From Candidatus Brocadia sp. (GTDB taxonomy: Bacteria; Planctomycetota; Brocadiia; Brocadiales; Brocadiaceae), in the NCBI GenBank assembly GCA_021646415.1, contig SOEU01000002.1, forward strand, positions 1 through 64,000: 64,000 nucleotides of DNA, given 5' to 3'. The notes below the pieces were generated by a model. It was given only the letters and a program-made list of their open reading frames with translations, did no database searches and was not told the DNA's origin. This document shows positions 1-9,618 of this stretch, in pieces (position 1 is the stretch's first letter; the number at the start of each line of letters is the position of its first letter). Position numbers and translations under genes: made by a program.

Positions 1-95
1 GTGATATCGATAGTCACTTATCATATTATTTCAGCTTGAAACAACTCGCTTTTGAAAAATAGTGCCTGCTAGGGTTTCTTTTTCAAACTTTTTTG

Positions 96-278
96 TCAAA
101 GAACAGTTTCATTTGGCACAGTCTGAACCCTTGTCCGAATGAGTTGCCCGAATCGAAAGCCACCCTCAAACGCCAGGAAGAAAAAAGCGATCGCGCATAC
201 AAAAATTAACCACAGATCAATGCTATTAAGTAACCCACCCATGTCTTTTTCGACCATCGTTAACGAATCCGTTGACAT
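96..278 (-). CDS. Small single-pass membrane protein, possibly truncated
   Basis: A 60-residue reading frame with one clear hydrophobic segment at about residues 20-42, preceded by an acidic N-terminus and followed by an RTR stretch. This fits the first transmembrane helix of a larger membrane protein that stops early, or a stand-alone small membrane protein. I do not recognise the family. It lies alone at the window edge, followed by 74 bp before the stop of the next minus-strand gene. No strong Shine-Dalgarno sequence is evident. Confidence 0.4.
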   Translation of the reverse strand: MSTDSLTMVEKDMGGLLNSIDLWLIFVCAIAFFFLAFEGGFRFGQLIRTRVQTVPNETVL

Positions 279-352
279 GCCTATACAAGTAACAGCCCAC
301 AGCGCAATGTCATTAAATTACGTTGTTTTAAAATTTATATTCTAACATCTCT

Positions 353-1447
353 TTAATTCCCAACAGGAATCGTCACAATCGGAGCGCCTTCTTTACCTGC
401 TGTCTCCGTGAGTGTAAAGACAAACAACAGGGAGGAAAATAATCTCTTGGACGGAAAGTCCTTATCATCAATCCAAAACCAGTAACCCCGGTAGGGAACC
501 GAAATGAAGGCATCCAAAGGTCTTTCCTGAGAACTGTGTATCCGAATCAGAGGCGCAGGAGGGGTGCCGGTAACCGGCTGATCCGTCAGCGTTGGATTCA
601 CGCGCTTCTCTGCCACATGCCCATCGGGCACCTCGATATAAGAAGCCAGATCAGAAATGATTTCTAAAATCGACCGGGTGAGGATAGCGATCTCTTTGTC
701 ACTTGTGGAAAAAGAGCCATAGATTACCCTGAATTCATGTGTGTGGGGGTCGAGACCAAGGACCTCTCGGGTAGCAAGGATATCCGCCTCCATCGCGGGA
801 TCCGCCTTCTCGCGGAAAAAAAGCTCAAGAAATGCCTCTTCTTTGTCTGCTTTTTTTATCCGCATCCCCATAACTCCGACATTCTGAACTCTCCTCATCC
901 TCTCAAGCAAAGGATAGAACTCTGGATCTGCCGGGCGCGCCCTCGCCCCTCCTCCGAAACGGTTCTGTATCCCATTAATGGCGTGTATACAGAGCCTGAA
1001 AACAAGATCGATGGGAAAACCGCTTTGAACCAGGCTGAGGAGAGAAGGGGGTGGAATGGGATTCATCAGGGTCTGGGCAAATTTTTCTCCTGTCATGGGA
1101 CTGTATGTTATGGTGGGACGGTCAAAGTATCTTCCAATGCCTCCTATACCGAAGATATTACCTCCACCAAACCCACTTTTGGGGCTACTCCAGGAACTAT
1201 TCAAACTGATTACGCCATCCAGTGCATACTGACTGATAACAGAGTTCACATCAAGAAAAACAGGGGCATCGGCATAGCGTAGCTTCACCATATTCAGAAG
1301 CATCTGGTCCTTCCAGGAATCAGAAATGGCTGTGGTATAATCAAATCGATCCCGGGACAGGGACCGTGGCCCAATGCCCGTGCAACCAGTAAGACCGGTG
1401 ATCAATATAAGGAACAATGCACAGGGGAATCGACCTGTGCGAATCAT
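353..1447 (-). CDS. Putative outer-envelope lipoprotein, function unknown
   Basis: A 364-residue protein with a lipoprotein signal peptide: a charged start, a hydrophobic core and a lipobox ending at Cys22 (TGLTGC). The mature part begins with a conserved-looking segment (SWKDQMLLNMVKLRYADAP, about residues 47-65) followed by a Gly/Ser-rich stretch and a long mixed alpha/beta region with no transmembrane helix. I believe similar hypothetical lipoproteins occur in other Gram-negative bacteria, but I cannot name a function. Its start overlaps the end of a short doubtful upstream reading frame. Confident as a gene, not as to role. Confidence 0.75.
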   Translation of the reverse strand: MIRTGRFPCALFLILITGLTGCTGIGPRSLSRDRFDYTTAISDSWKDQMLLNMVKLRYADAPVFLDVNSVISQYALDGVISLNSSWSSPKSGFGGGNIFGIGGIGRYFDRPTITYSPMTGEKFAQTLMNPIPPPSLLSLVQSGFPIDLVFRLCIHAINGIQNRFGGGARARPADPEFYPLLERMRRVQNVGVMGMRIKKADKEEAFLELFFREKADPAMEADILATREVLGLDPHTHEFRVIYGSFSTSDKEIAILTRSILEIISDLASYIEVPDGHVAEKRVNPTLTDQPVTGTPPAPLIRIHSSQERPLDAFISVPYRGYWFWIDDKDFPSKRLFSSLLFVFTLTETAGKEGAPIVTIPVGN

Positions 1448-1701
1448 GGGAATTCCCCTTTCCCGTTAAATAGAAAATTGTTCATCTCAAAAACTGTATC
1501 GAATCCGCTGTGATCCACCGTGCCTTTAATCAAATTACTGTATTTTTCTGTTTGAAATAGCTGATATTCCTTGGGTGTTTTAACAAGCGGTAGGGGATCA
1601 AGTGGAGTCTCACCCCTGAGCCCCCTCACAGCTGGGAACTCAGGGGACGGACACAGTGAAGGCGATGGGCGCTCACGACAAAGCCCACTTGAAAAGGACA
1701 C
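1444..1701 (-). other. Doubtful 85-residue reading frame, possible gene remnant
   Basis: The C-terminal half (from about residue 42) reads like normal coding sequence, while the N-terminal half is Pro/Arg-rich and looks like translated intergenic DNA. Its stop overlaps the start codon of the downstream lipoprotein gene by 4 nt, as in a coupled operon. It may be the end of a truncated gene. No function can be assigned. Confidence 0.3.
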
Positions 1702-1711
1702 GAAGCAACAA

Positions 1712-2269
1712 TTATTTATCTATTTTTGTGATTTTTGTGCCCTGCAAGCCGAGTCCTGCCATCAATCCCTTCTGACTGAAAAAAAATGCATAGATCTGTG
1801 ATTGCAAGGTTGTGGTTGTCGCCGCCCCGGCTGCGCCAATATCCACAACTACAATGCTCGGACCAACGCCAAGCTCCCAGCCGGCACTCTTGTCGAGCCA
1901 GGACATCGCAGATTCGCTCATGAAAAACAGCGCGTATCCGTATTTCTGTACACCGGCTTGCAGACCATACGAAAGCTGGACGGTATTATAATATCCGGCA
2001 GTATTTCCATCCTTGAGGAGAGCGCCTTCACCGAATTGTCCACCCACAATAAATCCGCCTTTGACAATGCGCGGAAAGACGAGGATGCCCTTCGCCTTTT
2101 CCCCCAGCGCTTTCGCTGAAGGAGATTTCAAATACAGTTTCTCAAGGGCGCTCCTGGCATCACGGTCAATTTCTTCCGCGGTTGCAGCTCCGGCGGGATT
2201 CACACACATGAATATGCCAGCAGTACATGCAAGCATGAAAAGAATAATTGTCAGATGAACGTATCTCAT
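1712..2269 (-). CDS. SYLF/Ysc84-domain secreted protein
   Basis: A 185-residue protein with a signal peptide at about residues 1-28 and a SYLF (Ysc84-like, lipid-binding) domain filling the rest. The family hallmarks are visible: KAKGILVFPRIVKGGFIVGG, a Gly-rich FGEGALL turn, the YGLQAGVQ segment and a C-terminal GLMAGLGLQGTKI ending. In bacteria such proteins are exported and thought to associate with lipids; the precise role here is unknown. AGGAG lies 8 nt upstream of the ATG (reverse complement of 2270-2284), which supports the start. It is followed at 2294 by another small exported protein gene on the same strand. Confidence 0.88.
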   Translation of the reverse strand: MRYVHLTIILFMLACTAGIFMCVNPAGAATAEEIDRDARSALEKLYLKSPSAKALGEKAKGILVFPRIVKGGFIVGGQFGEGALLKDGNTAGYYNTVQLSYGLQAGVQKYGYALFFMSESAMSWLDKSAGWELGVGPSIVVVDIGAAGAATTTTLQSQIYAFFFSQKGLMAGLGLQGTKITKIDK

Positions 2270-2293
2270 GGTTATATTCTCCTTTTTGAATGA

Positions 2294-2785
2294 TTACTTA
2301 TCCATTTTTATGAGTGGTATGCTTGCACCGATTTCATAAACCAGCGCCGCATGGATCTTGTTCTCGATCTGGTAGTAGCGCATCACCTTGGTCTCTGGCA
2401 ATACTTCGCGGAACTTTGGAAGATAGGCCTTGCGGAGCTTTAGCGCCAGGGCCTCGATCCTCATGTACTCATCAAGCAGCTTCCTGGCAGTATCATTGGT
2501 CATATTTTCATAGGCATCCCTATAGTCATTGATCAATTTCACCGTACGCACGCGAAGAAGGAACAGTTCATCCTGATATTGATTATAGACCGGCCAGAAG
2601 GCCTTTGCTTCAGTCTCCGTGAGCTGCATGTTCTCTGCAACAAGGAGCTTTTTGTCAGCGCGTACCTTCTCGATGACTATTTGCATGTCGTCCGCCGGTT
2701 TGTCCTGCGCGGTTGCAGTGATAGCCCATACCATGATCGCCACGAATCCCACCCCAAAGAGTTTATATTTCCTTTTTGTATTCAT
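2294..2785 (-). CDS. Small exported alpha-helical protein of unknown function
   Basis: A 163-residue protein with an N-terminal signal peptide (residues 1-26, cleavage after ATATA) and a mostly helical mature part. The segment TETEAKAFWPVYNQYQDEL (about 57-75) followed by the LRKAYLPKFREVLPETK stretch resembles periplasmic helical stress or sensor proteins, but I do not assign it to a named family. AGGGAGG 6-7 nt upstream supports the start. A collapsed copy of this gene sits at 49019-49175, keeping only the first codons and the region around LLDEYM..LRKAYLPKFREVLPETK. Confidence 0.75.
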   Translation of the reverse strand: MNTKRKYKLFGVGFVAIMVWAITATAQDKPADDMQIVIEKVRADKKLLVAENMQLTETEAKAFWPVYNQYQDELFLLRVRTVKLINDYRDAYENMTNDTARKLLDEYMRIEALALKLRKAYLPKFREVLPETKVMRYYQIENKIHAALVYEIGASIPLIKMDK

Positions 2786-3068
2786 TGGTTTCCTCCCTTT
2801 GTCATTTCTTTAAATAGAACGTTTCCTGTTCCACCTATACTATTTTTCGTATCGTAACCTCACTGTTCTGCAATACCTAATGGCTTTGCGGCAAGTTTAT
2901 TTGATCCCGTGTCTGACCCGGCAATAGGAAATTGCCTCTTTCCCTTTCGTTTTACCAGTAGAACAAAAATATCTGAAGAATACAAGTTTTTTCAGTATGC
3001 AAGCAAAGATGGTTTTCGTCGCTTATTCGTTCGATAAAACTAAAGCGCGGAACTATGGATAATTTCGC

Positions 3069-3425
3069 TCATGCAATCCAGGCACGCGCCTGGTCGAGTT
3101 GTGAAGGAGTAAAATACTCTATTTTAACCGGGCGGAAAGGTTTCCCGGTAAACGCCAGAGCCAAGTTCCTCCATTTCTCATCTCCAACAACGGCGATTTT
3201 TTCAATATCTCTGTCATGCTCTAATTGGAAATTCACATCTTCCCAATCAGCGCCTCGCTCCCATCCGAGGAAATCCTCAAGGAACACCAGTATCCTTATC
3301 TTTCCTTCTCTCTTAATAAATTCTGTAGCAGATGCTTGCATCCGATCCAATTCTGCCTTTTTTAATTCACCCGATATCTTGATGCTTATAAGATTACCTG
3401 ATGAACTGATAACTTCAAATGACAT
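3069..3425 (-). CDS. STAS/SpoIIAA-like protein
   Basis: A 118-residue soluble protein of the SpoIIAA-like family (a STAS-related fold). It shows alternating beta/alpha segments, with SIKISGELKKAEL, then RILVFLEDFLGW, IEKIAVVGDEKW and PVKIEYFTPSQLDQARAWI, the last being the typical C-terminal helix. Members occur in many bacteria as stand-alone proteins of unclear function, often suspected of regulatory or lipid-binding roles. I chose the ATG at 3425, which follows GGTGG; a GTG three codons earlier is an alternative. There is no obvious operon partner; the next gene downstream ends at 2294. Confidence 0.8.
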   Translation of the reverse strand: MSFEVISSSGNLISIKISGELKKAELDRMQASATEFIKREGKIRILVFLEDFLGWERGADWEDVNFQLEHDRDIEKIAVVGDEKWRNLALAFTGKPFRPVKIEYFTPSQLDQARAWIA

Positions 3426-3495
3426 AGATACCACCTTACTCCTTTACATTAGGATTAGGCCGCCTTCGGCAGCTACTTTTCATCTCCCCTCCGAT

Positions 3496-4251
3496 TCATA
3501 AAACTTTTGAGAGTACCCCCATCTTTATTAAGGCTTGAAGAATTATCTCTATCCCAAGCGCAACCTGCAGCACCCCGAGCACGCTGCCAAGGATTAGCAG
3601 GGTTATAACGCCAATAAACTTTAATATTGTATGAGCAAACAGCATCGTTAGGAGATTCAACATCATTATCACGAACAGTATACAAATAATCCCGATCTGC
3701 CGTTCGGCTTCCTGTGCTGCCGCCATGAGTATGATAAGAATTGCAATTCCGTATGGGGTGACAATCATAGGAAAAGAGAGTGGAAAAGCTGCCATAGCGA
3801 GCGTTGGGGTGGGTGGTGGTGTTTCATTCCCGGGGGTGTACGAATACACCTGCATGACCATTCGTAAAGCTACCAGGAAAAGAATTATTCCCCCCGCAAG
3901 CATCAGGGCGGAAAGTGAAATATGATAGGATTTCATAGCCCTTTGACCCATAAAAGCTGCTACAAGACAGCCAATGGTAGAGATGAGGGCAGACATGAGC
4001 GCAAGTTTACGCCGAAACCTTGTATCAGTATCTTTCGTCATCTTTACAAACGGAACCAAAATCTTGATAGGACCCAGCATAAGGAAGAAAAAGGTAAATA
4101 TCCCCGCAAAACTCAGGAGATAAGGCGTCTGTTGATCACCTAAAACTGTTGCCTGGGACTGATTGACGGAGGTTGTTTGCGCAATTGATGGAAGCATCAA
4201 GCTGAGAAAAAGGATACTAACTGCAGCCAGAAAGAACCCAATTCTTTTCAT
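3496..4251 (-). CDS. MarC-family integral membrane protein
   Basis: A 251-residue protein with a signal-like N-terminal helix and about six further membrane segments, of the MarC/UPF0056 family. Typical features are GPIKILVPFVKMTKD after the first core helix, the LAGGIILFLVALRMV helix, and the AFPLSFPMIVTPYGIAILI motif containing the conserved Pro-Gly turns. MarC proteins are of unresolved function. An additional N-terminal hydrophobic segment (residues 1-24) is longer than in the basic family. A paralogue at 42377-43138 carries an internal stop. The two genes also share about 95 bp of upstream DNA, so the duplication included the promoter region. Confidence 0.85.
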   Translation of the reverse strand: MKRIGFFLAAVSILFLSLMLPSIAQTTSVNQSQATVLGDQQTPYLLSFAGIFTFFFLMLGPIKILVPFVKMTKDTDTRFRRKLALMSALISTIGCLVAAFMGQRAMKSYHISLSALMLAGGIILFLVALRMVMQVYSYTPGNETPPPTPTLAMAAFPLSFPMIVTPYGIAILIILMAAAQEAERQIGIICILFVIMMLNLLTMLFAHTILKFIGVITLLILGSVLGVLQVALGIEIILQALIKMGVLSKVL

Positions 4252-4387
4252 AGAGAATATCTCTCTTTGTTATTCAGAGCAAGCCGATCGTCTTGCATTC
4301 TGAACCAATTATGTGCGATTATTTCCATTTTGTTTTAATCCGAAAAATGATATTACCATTTTTTATCATTTTTTACTGAAAAAATCA

Positions 4388-4463
4388 AAAAAACTTGCAA
4401 TCTTCTTCATTTTTTGCTTTTATACATTACAACCTCAAAATAAAAAAGCAATTTCCTATCATC
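4388..4463 (+). promoter_or_regulatory. Conserved promoter-like element A
   Basis: About 70 bp here align closely with 9619-9694: both start AACTTGCAATCTT, run through a T-rich tract and end TCCTATCATC. A -35-like TTGCAA (4395-4400) is followed after 17 bp by TTTTAT. It lies about 100 bp upstream of the transketolase remnant; its partner lies about 110 bp upstream of the acetate kinase fusion. The same TTGCAA core recurs at 26055 ahead of the efflux operon. The promoter role is inferred from position and duplication. Confidence 0.5.
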
Positions 4464-4569
4464 CACCCGGCGTGTAATTGGCCCTGCGCTCTAACCCCAA
4501 TTCCGGGCAGCACATGGCGCGTGAGCGAGCATCCAGGAGTCAGAAAAATGACGAGAGGATATCGAAACG

Positions 4570-5126
4570 ATGAATAACACAATGGACGAGTTGTGCGTGA
4601 ACACCATCCGCACTCTGTCGATGGATGCCGTGCAACAGGCAAACTCCGGCCACCCGGGAACACCGATGGCGCTGGCTCCGGTGGTCTATTGTCTGTGGCA
4701 ACGTTTTTTACGCTTCGATCCCGGCCATCCAATCTGGCCCAACCGTGACCGTTTCGCGTTGTCGGCAGGACATGCTTCTATGCTGCTCTATGCCATGCTG
4801 CACTTGACCAGCGTGAAAGCGGTCAATCCCGACTATGAAACGCTCGGACATTTATCCGTAACGCTGGAGGATATTAAGCGCTTACGGCGCGCCGAACAAA
4901 CAGGATACGAGCGCGGCGCATGGGGAACCGTTGGGCAAGGAAGAAATTAAGCTGGCCAAACGCCATTACGGCTGGCCGGAAGATGCTGAGTTCCTCGTCC
5001 CCAAAGGGGTGTGTGAGCATTTCCAGGCGGGCATCGGCGCCGCTGAAAGAATTGCAGAAGAAGTTCGGATTTATTCCAGAAAATATCATAGTGGCAGCCA
5101 GGGAGCAGATCGCTAAAGCGAGGTAA
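4570..5126 (+). pseudogene. tkt: Transketolase remnant with internal deletions
   Basis: The first 105 or so residues are a normal transketolase N-terminus, including the [13 protein letters not shown] thiamine-diphosphate region and [16 protein letters not shown]. At about 4915 the frame jumps to a piece reading [19 protein letters not shown], which belongs near the middle of transketolase. At about 5037 it jumps again to the extreme C-terminus (APLKELQKKFGFIPEN..). The three pieces lie in three different frames and total about 185 codons against roughly 670 expected, so at least two internal deletions have occurred. The remnant ends 3 bp before the RpiB-Tal-Pgi gene, so the original order was tkt followed by that fusion. 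It cannot encode active transketolase. Confidence 0.88.
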
Positions 5127-5129
5127 TCA

Positions 5130-8100
5130 ATGCGCATCGTGATAGGTTCAGATCATGCCGGATTCGAGCTGAAGGAGGCGGTGAAAGCCTTTTTGGTCGA
5201 GGAGAACCGCGATGTCCTTGATGTGGGTACCTACAGCAAAGATCCCGTGGACTATCCGGACTATGCTGAAGCTATCGGCACAGCCCTGCGCGAACACCGG
5301 GCCGAACGCGGCATCCTCCTCTGCGGCAGCGGCGTCGGAGCATCGATGGCCGCGAACAGGATTCCCGGTATTCGCGCCGGCCTCTGCCATGACACCTACT
5401 CGGCACACCAGGGCGTGGAGCATGATGGCATGAACGTGCTGGTGCTCGGAGGTCGTGTCGTCGGCATTGAACTCGCCCGCGAGCTGATTCGCGCGTTCTT
5501 AAACGCAAGCTTCACCGGTGAGGGACGTCATCTGCGGCGGCTCGCCAAGATGACGGCACTGGAGAACCGGCTGCGCGCGTTGCAGGTCTTCGGCCAGTCG
5601 GTTTGGCTCGATTACATACGCCGCAGTTTAATCACCAGTGGTGAGCTGCGCCGACTGATTGACGAAGATGGCCTGCGGGGCGTGATTTCTAATCCAGCGA
5701 CTTTCGAAAAGGCCATCGCCGGGAGTTCCGATTACAAGGAGATTCTTGAGGCGCCGGAGGCGCGGACGACGGATGCGAAGACGCTCTATGAAAAAATCGC
5801 AGTCCGCGATATTCAGGACGCTGCCGATGCGCTGCGCCCCGTGTACGAGGAGACGGTAATGCGTGACGGATACGTTAGTCTCGAAGTCTCGCCGTTGCTC
5901 GCACATGACACAGCGGGTACGATGGAAGAAGCCCGGCGGTTATGGCAAGCGGTGAGGCGCGATAATCTGATGATCAAAATTCCGGCTACGCCCCCTGGCA
6001 TTCCTGCCATCCATCAACTCATCAGCGAAGGCATCAATGTCAATGTAACGTTGCTCTTCGCACACGATATTTACGAGCAGGTGGCGGAAGCATATATTGC
6101 GGGGTTGGAGAAATTTGCCGCCAGCGGCGGCGACCTGAAGCGGGTGGCCAGCGTTGCCAGTTTCTTTATCAGCAGAATCGATAGCGCGATCGACGGGCTT
6201 ATTACGGTACGGTTGCAGGGAACAACAAATGCGAGAGAGGAAAAACTTCTGCGCGGCCTTACTGGTAAGGTGGCGATCGCCAGCGCCAAGCTCACCTACC
6301 TGCGTTATCAGGAACTCTTCAGCGGACAGCGATGGCAGACACTGGCAGGACAGGGTGCTCAAACGCAACGCTTGCTATGGGCCAGCACGGGTACGAAGAA
6401 TCCCCGCTACCGCGACGTTGTCTACATAGAGGAACTCATTGGGCCCGATACCGTTAATGCGATTCCTCCCACGACCTTCGAGGCGTTTCGTGACCACGGG
6501 CGGCCACGCTCAAGCCTCATGGAAGATATCGAGTCCTCTTACGACACCATGACCGCGCTCGCCGAAGCCGGGATTTCAATGAAAGACGTGACCGATACAT
6601 TGCTTGACGAGGGCGTACGGCTTTTCTCCGGCGCCTTCGGAAAGCTGCTGAAGGCAGTGGAGAAGCAAAGCAAGGAAGCGGGGGCTGGAATAATCAACTT
6701 GCCGACTTACCATCTACCCGAGCCCCTGACCGGTGCGGTGCAAGATTCATTGGCAGAGTGGCGTGCGCAGGGCAAGGTCAGAAGGCTGTGGGGCCGGGAT
6801 GCGTCGCTGTGGACCGGCAAGGATGAGGCGCAATGGCTTGGCTGGCTCGGCATTGCAAACGATCAGTTGGCCCATATCCAGCGTTTAACCCATATTACCG
6901 AAATGGCAAAGAGCGCGGGTTTCTCGCATGTCCTGTTGCTGGGTATGGGAGGGGCGAGTCTCACTCCCGAAGTGATAAAGATGACCTTTGGCACGATCCG
7001 CGGTTTTCCGGAACTTTATGTTCTCGATTCCACTGAGCCGGCCCAGGTGAAGGCTTTTGAGAACAAAGTCGATCTGAAACACACGCTCTTCATCGTATCG
7101 AGCAAATCGGGCTCGACGCTTGAGCCCAACATTTTAAAACAGTATTTCTTTGACCGTGTCGCGCAGATCGTTGGCCTGAAAGAGGCCGGCAGTCGTTTCA
7201 TCGCCATCACCGATCCCGGTACAAAGATCCAGCAGATTGCTGAAATCGATGGCTTTCGGCATGTCTTTTTCGGCTGGGCGAATATCGGCGGGCGCTACTC
7301 GGCGCTCTCTGATTTCGGGCTGGTCCCCGCAGCTATCATGGGTGTGGATGTTGAGAAGTTTTTGGATCGGGCTGAAAAGATGGTCTATGCCTGCATGCCA
7401 TCGGTTCCGGTTGAAGAAAACCCTGGTGTCATGCTCGGTACCATCCTCGGAATAGCTGCGAATCAATTCGGTCACAATAAGGTGACGATCATTACTTCGC
7501 CGGGCATTTACGGTCTTGGTGCCTGGATCGAGCAGATGATCGCCGCATCAACAGGCAAAGAGGGCAAGGGGTTGATTCCCATCGATCGCGAAGCGCTCGG
7601 CAAGCCTGAGGTGTATGCTCGTGACCGCATATTTGTCTATCTGAGATTACGTTCGGCTCCGGACACCGCTCAGGACAAATCCATGGAATGGCTTGAACAA
7701 GCCAGTTACCCGGTCGTGCGTATTGAGGTAAACGATCCTTACGATCTGGGTGAGGAATTTTTCCGCTGGGAAATCGCAGCAGCAACGGCCGGTTCCATCC
7801 TTGGCATTAACCCGTTTAATCAGCCGGATGTAGAAGCGAGCAAGACCTCGACGCGGAAGCTGACCGCCGAGTATGAAAGAAACGGGACGTTGCCCAAAGA
7901 GATTCCGATTTTCACCGCAGAGAGGGTTCAGCTATTCACGGATGAGAAAAATGCGGGCGCATTAACGAAGATGGTAAGCGATCACCCGACGCTGGCGGGA
8001 TATCTCAAGGCACACCTGAACCGTCTCAGCACCGGTGACTATTTTGCGCTTCTCGCCTATATAGAGATGAACGAGGCGCACGAGCGGGTATTACAGACAA

Positions 8101-8420
8101 TACGACATGGCGTTCGCGATACCAGGCGCGTAGCTACGTGTCTGCAATTCGGACCGCGCTTCCTCCACTCAACAGGACAGGTTTACAAGGGCGGGCCAAA
8201 CACGGGCGTATTCCTGCAGATCACATGCAATGACGCTGTCGATCTTCCCGTGCCGGGACAAAAGTACACCTTTGGTGTGGTCAAGGCGGCCCAGGCCCGA
8301 GGTGATTTTCAGGTCCTGCTGGAGCGGGGCCGCCGCGCCTTACGCGTTCATCTTGAAGAAGATGTCGGTGCCGGACTTGCTACGCTGCAAAAAGCCATTA
8401 CTGAGGCGCTCGTGTTGTAG
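5130..8420 (+). CDS. RpiB-transaldolase-phosphoglucose isomerase trifunctional fusion
   Basis: A 1096-residue cytosolic protein made of three sugar-phosphate enzymes. Residues 1-145 are ribose-5-phosphate isomerase B ([10 protein letters not shown] start, catalytic Cys65 in LLCGSGVG, His87 and His98). Residues about 146-515 are transaldolase, with [10 protein letters not shown] at 188-197 and the Schiff-base lysine expected at Lys283 in MIKIPAT. Residues about 525-1096 are a phosphoglucose isomerase-like domain with the sugar-binding [10 protein letters not shown] at 657-666 and [11 protein letters not shown] further on. Tal-Pgi two-domain proteins are known; an N-terminal RpiB makes this copy unusual. 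It would link ribose-5-P/ribulose-5-P, sedoheptulose-7-P/fructose-6-P and fructose-6-P/glucose-6-P. The gene follows the tkt remnant by 3 bp. No inactivating lesion is seen. Confidence 0.92.
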   Translation: MRIVIGSDHAGFELKEAVKAFLVEENRDVLDVGTYSKDPVDYPDYAEAIGTALREHRAERGILLCGSGVGASMAANRIPGIRAGLCHDTYSAHQGVEHDGMNVLVLGGRVVGIELARELIRAFLNASFTGEGRHLRRLAKMTALENRLRALQVFGQSVWLDYIRRSLITSGELRRLIDEDGLRGVISNPATFEKAIAGSSDYKEILEAPEARTTDAKTLYEKIAVRDIQDAADALRPVYEETVMRDGYVSLEVSPLLAHDTAGTMEEARRLWQAVRRDNLMIKIPATPPGIPAIHQLISEGINVNVTLLFAHDIYEQVAEAYIAGLEKFAASGGDLKRVASVASFFISRIDSAIDGLITVRLQGTTNAREEKLLRGLTGKVAIASAKLTYLRYQELFSGQRWQTLAGQGAQTQRLLWASTGTKNPRYRDVVYIEELIGPDTVNAIPPTTFEAFRDHGRPRSSLMEDIESSYDTMTALAEAGISMKDVTDTLLDEGVRLFSGAFGKLLKAVEKQSKEAGAGIINLPTYHLPEPLTGAVQDSLAEWRAQGKVRRLWGRDASLWTGKDEAQWLGWLGIANDQLAHIQRLTHITEMAKSAGFSHVLLLGMGGASLTPEVIKMTFGTIRGFPELYVLDSTEPAQVKAFENKVDLKHTLFIVSSKSGSTLEPNILKQYFFDRVAQIVGLKEAGSRFIAITDPGTKIQQIAEIDGFRHVFFGWANIGGRYSALSDFGLVPAAIMGVDVEKFLDRAEKMVYACMPSVPVEENPGVMLGTILGIAANQFGHNKVTIITSPGIYGLGAWIEQMIAASTGKEGKGLIPIDREALGKPEVYARDRIFVYLRLRSAPDTAQDKSMEWLEQASYPVVRIEVNDPYDLGEEFFRWEIAAATAGSILGINPFNQPDVEASKTSTRKLTAEYERNGTLPKEIPIFTAERVQLFTDEKNAGALTKMVSDHPTLAGYLKAHLNRLSTGDYFALLAYIEMNEAHERVLQTIRHGVRDTRRVATCLQFGPRFLHSTGQVYKGGPNTGVFLQITCNDAVDLPVPGQKYTFGVVKAAQARGDFQVLLERGRRALRVHLEEDVGAGLATLQKAITEALVL

Positions 8421-8498
8421 CGCGGAAGAGGCGGCGAAGGAAAGACCGGGGGCAATACCAACAAGTATAGCGTTTCAGTAAATTTATACGCAAAAATT

Positions 8499-8579
8499 GT
8501 CATTGCGCGGAGTGGAGCGACGAAGCAATCTCCTGTTCCCGAAAGACTTAAGATTGCTTCGCTGTCGCTCGCAATGACA
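8499..8579. repeat. Dispersed 'CATTGCG...GCAATGAC' hairpin repeat
   Basis: An imperfect inverted repeat with arms GTCATTGCG..AGCAATCTC and AGATTGCTTCG..CGCAATGAC. The same family occurs at 21630-21890 and in one arm near 40685-40725. It lies between the fusion gene and the LOG gene and could act as an RNA hairpin at the end of the transcript. Confidence 0.7.
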
Positions 8580-8683
8580 CGTACATAATATACTTATTTG
8601 CTACTTTTATCGTAACGAGGAGGTAATAGTTGCCGAACACACCCAGGGTGTGCTCAGCTCGGCTTTATTTAAGGAGCAGAACG

Positions 8684-9406
8684 ATGAACACGAATGATTC
8701 GATGATGCAAAAACCGGATGTAGTCAGTCTGGCCGACGAGGAAGGAGTGAAGCAAGTTATCGTGAACTCAGTCCTCGGCCTTTGGGACGTGGTCAACAAT
8801 CTTACACGGCTCAGGCCGTCCCGGCGCGACTGTTACCGCGTGACCATCTTCGGCTCAGCGCGGGCGAAGGCGGGAACGTTCGGTTACGAAGAGACCAAGC
8901 GGGCGGCCGCCGCTCTGGCCGAGATGGGCTGCGATATCATCACCGGCGGCGGCCCAGGGTTGATGCAGGCCGCTAACGAAGGAGCTGCTACCTCTCCGGA
9001 ACGTGCCCGGTCCGTTGGAATCCGGGTTGATTTACCCTTTGAACAGGAGGTCAATGCGTTTGTTACCCAGGCGTTCGAGCATCGGACCTTTTTTACGCGC
9101 CTGCACCAGTTCGTGCTTGCCTCCGACGCTTTCATCGTTGCGCCCGGAGGAATCGGTACGGTACTGGAAACGATGATGATTTGGCAGTTGCTGCAGGTAC
9201 GTCACCTTGAGAACACGCCCCTGATTCTCGTGGGAAAAATGTGGCCGGGACTTATCGGGTGGGCACGCAGCTCCATGCTCTCTGTCGACCCACCTTTGGC
9301 TAACGCCGGGGACATAACGATACCGCACTGCGTGGCAAATGCCGATGAAGCGATTGCACTCATCCGGGAGCATCGTCAGATTTGGCTGTCTGGACACCAT
9401 GGGTGA
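8684..9406 (+). CDS. LOG-family (TIGR00730-like) protein
   Basis: A 240-residue Rossmann-like protein of the LOG family, often misannotated as lysine decarboxylase. Motifs seen are FGSARAKAG, GGGPGLMQAANEGA (about residues 86-99) and the PGGIGTVLE signature (about 163-171) that forms the nucleotide/phosphoribosyl site. Characterised members release cytokinin-type bases by hydrolysing nucleoside monophosphates; others are nucleotide 5'-monophosphate nucleosidases, so the substrate is open. I chose the ATG at 8684 because AAGGAG lies about 8 nt upstream; a TTG 54 nt earlier has no such site. Its last 30 codons are echoed in the chimeric scar at 25832-25966. Confidence 0.88.
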   Translation: MNTNDSMMQKPDVVSLADEEGVKQVIVNSVLGLWDVVNNLTRLRPSRRDCYRVTIFGSARAKAGTFGYEETKRAAAALAEMGCDIITGGGPGLMQAANEGAATSPERARSVGIRVDLPFEQEVNAFVTQAFEHRTFFTRLHQFVLASDAFIVAPGGIGTVLETMMIWQLLQVRHLENTPLILVGKMWPGLIGWARSSMLSVDPPLANAGDITIPHCVANADEAIALIREHRQIWLSGHHG

Positions 9407-9442
9407 TAAGAAATCTACGCCTAACCTGCGAAGGATAACCTT

Positions 9443-9487
9443 GTGGCAAACGCTGCTCCCGCCGATGCCTTCATTTTTTTCGGCGCC
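9443..9487 (+). pseudogene. zwf: Probable start of a glucose-6-phosphate dehydrogenase gene, truncated
   Basis: GTG at 9443, with GGA about 8 nt upstream, opens a peptide reading VANAAPADAFIFFGA. This matches the N-terminus of glucose-6-phosphate dehydrogenase, whose FFGATGDLA motif is the start of the NADP-binding fold. After GGCGCC the similarity stops and the frame ends at a TAG 13 codons later. The gene body is therefore gone. The match is only 15 residues, so the identification is tentative, but a zwf gene would fit this pentose-phosphate cluster. Confidence 0.45.
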
Positions 9488-9618
9488 AATGAAACCCTTC
9501 TTTATTTCCTTAGTCAGAACGAGTAGGAAGAGTATTTTTTGATAGGAGATGCTGAAATAAATTCAGCATGACATTTTGCGTTTTGTCATTCCGAACTTGT
9601 TTCGGAATCTCCTGTATT

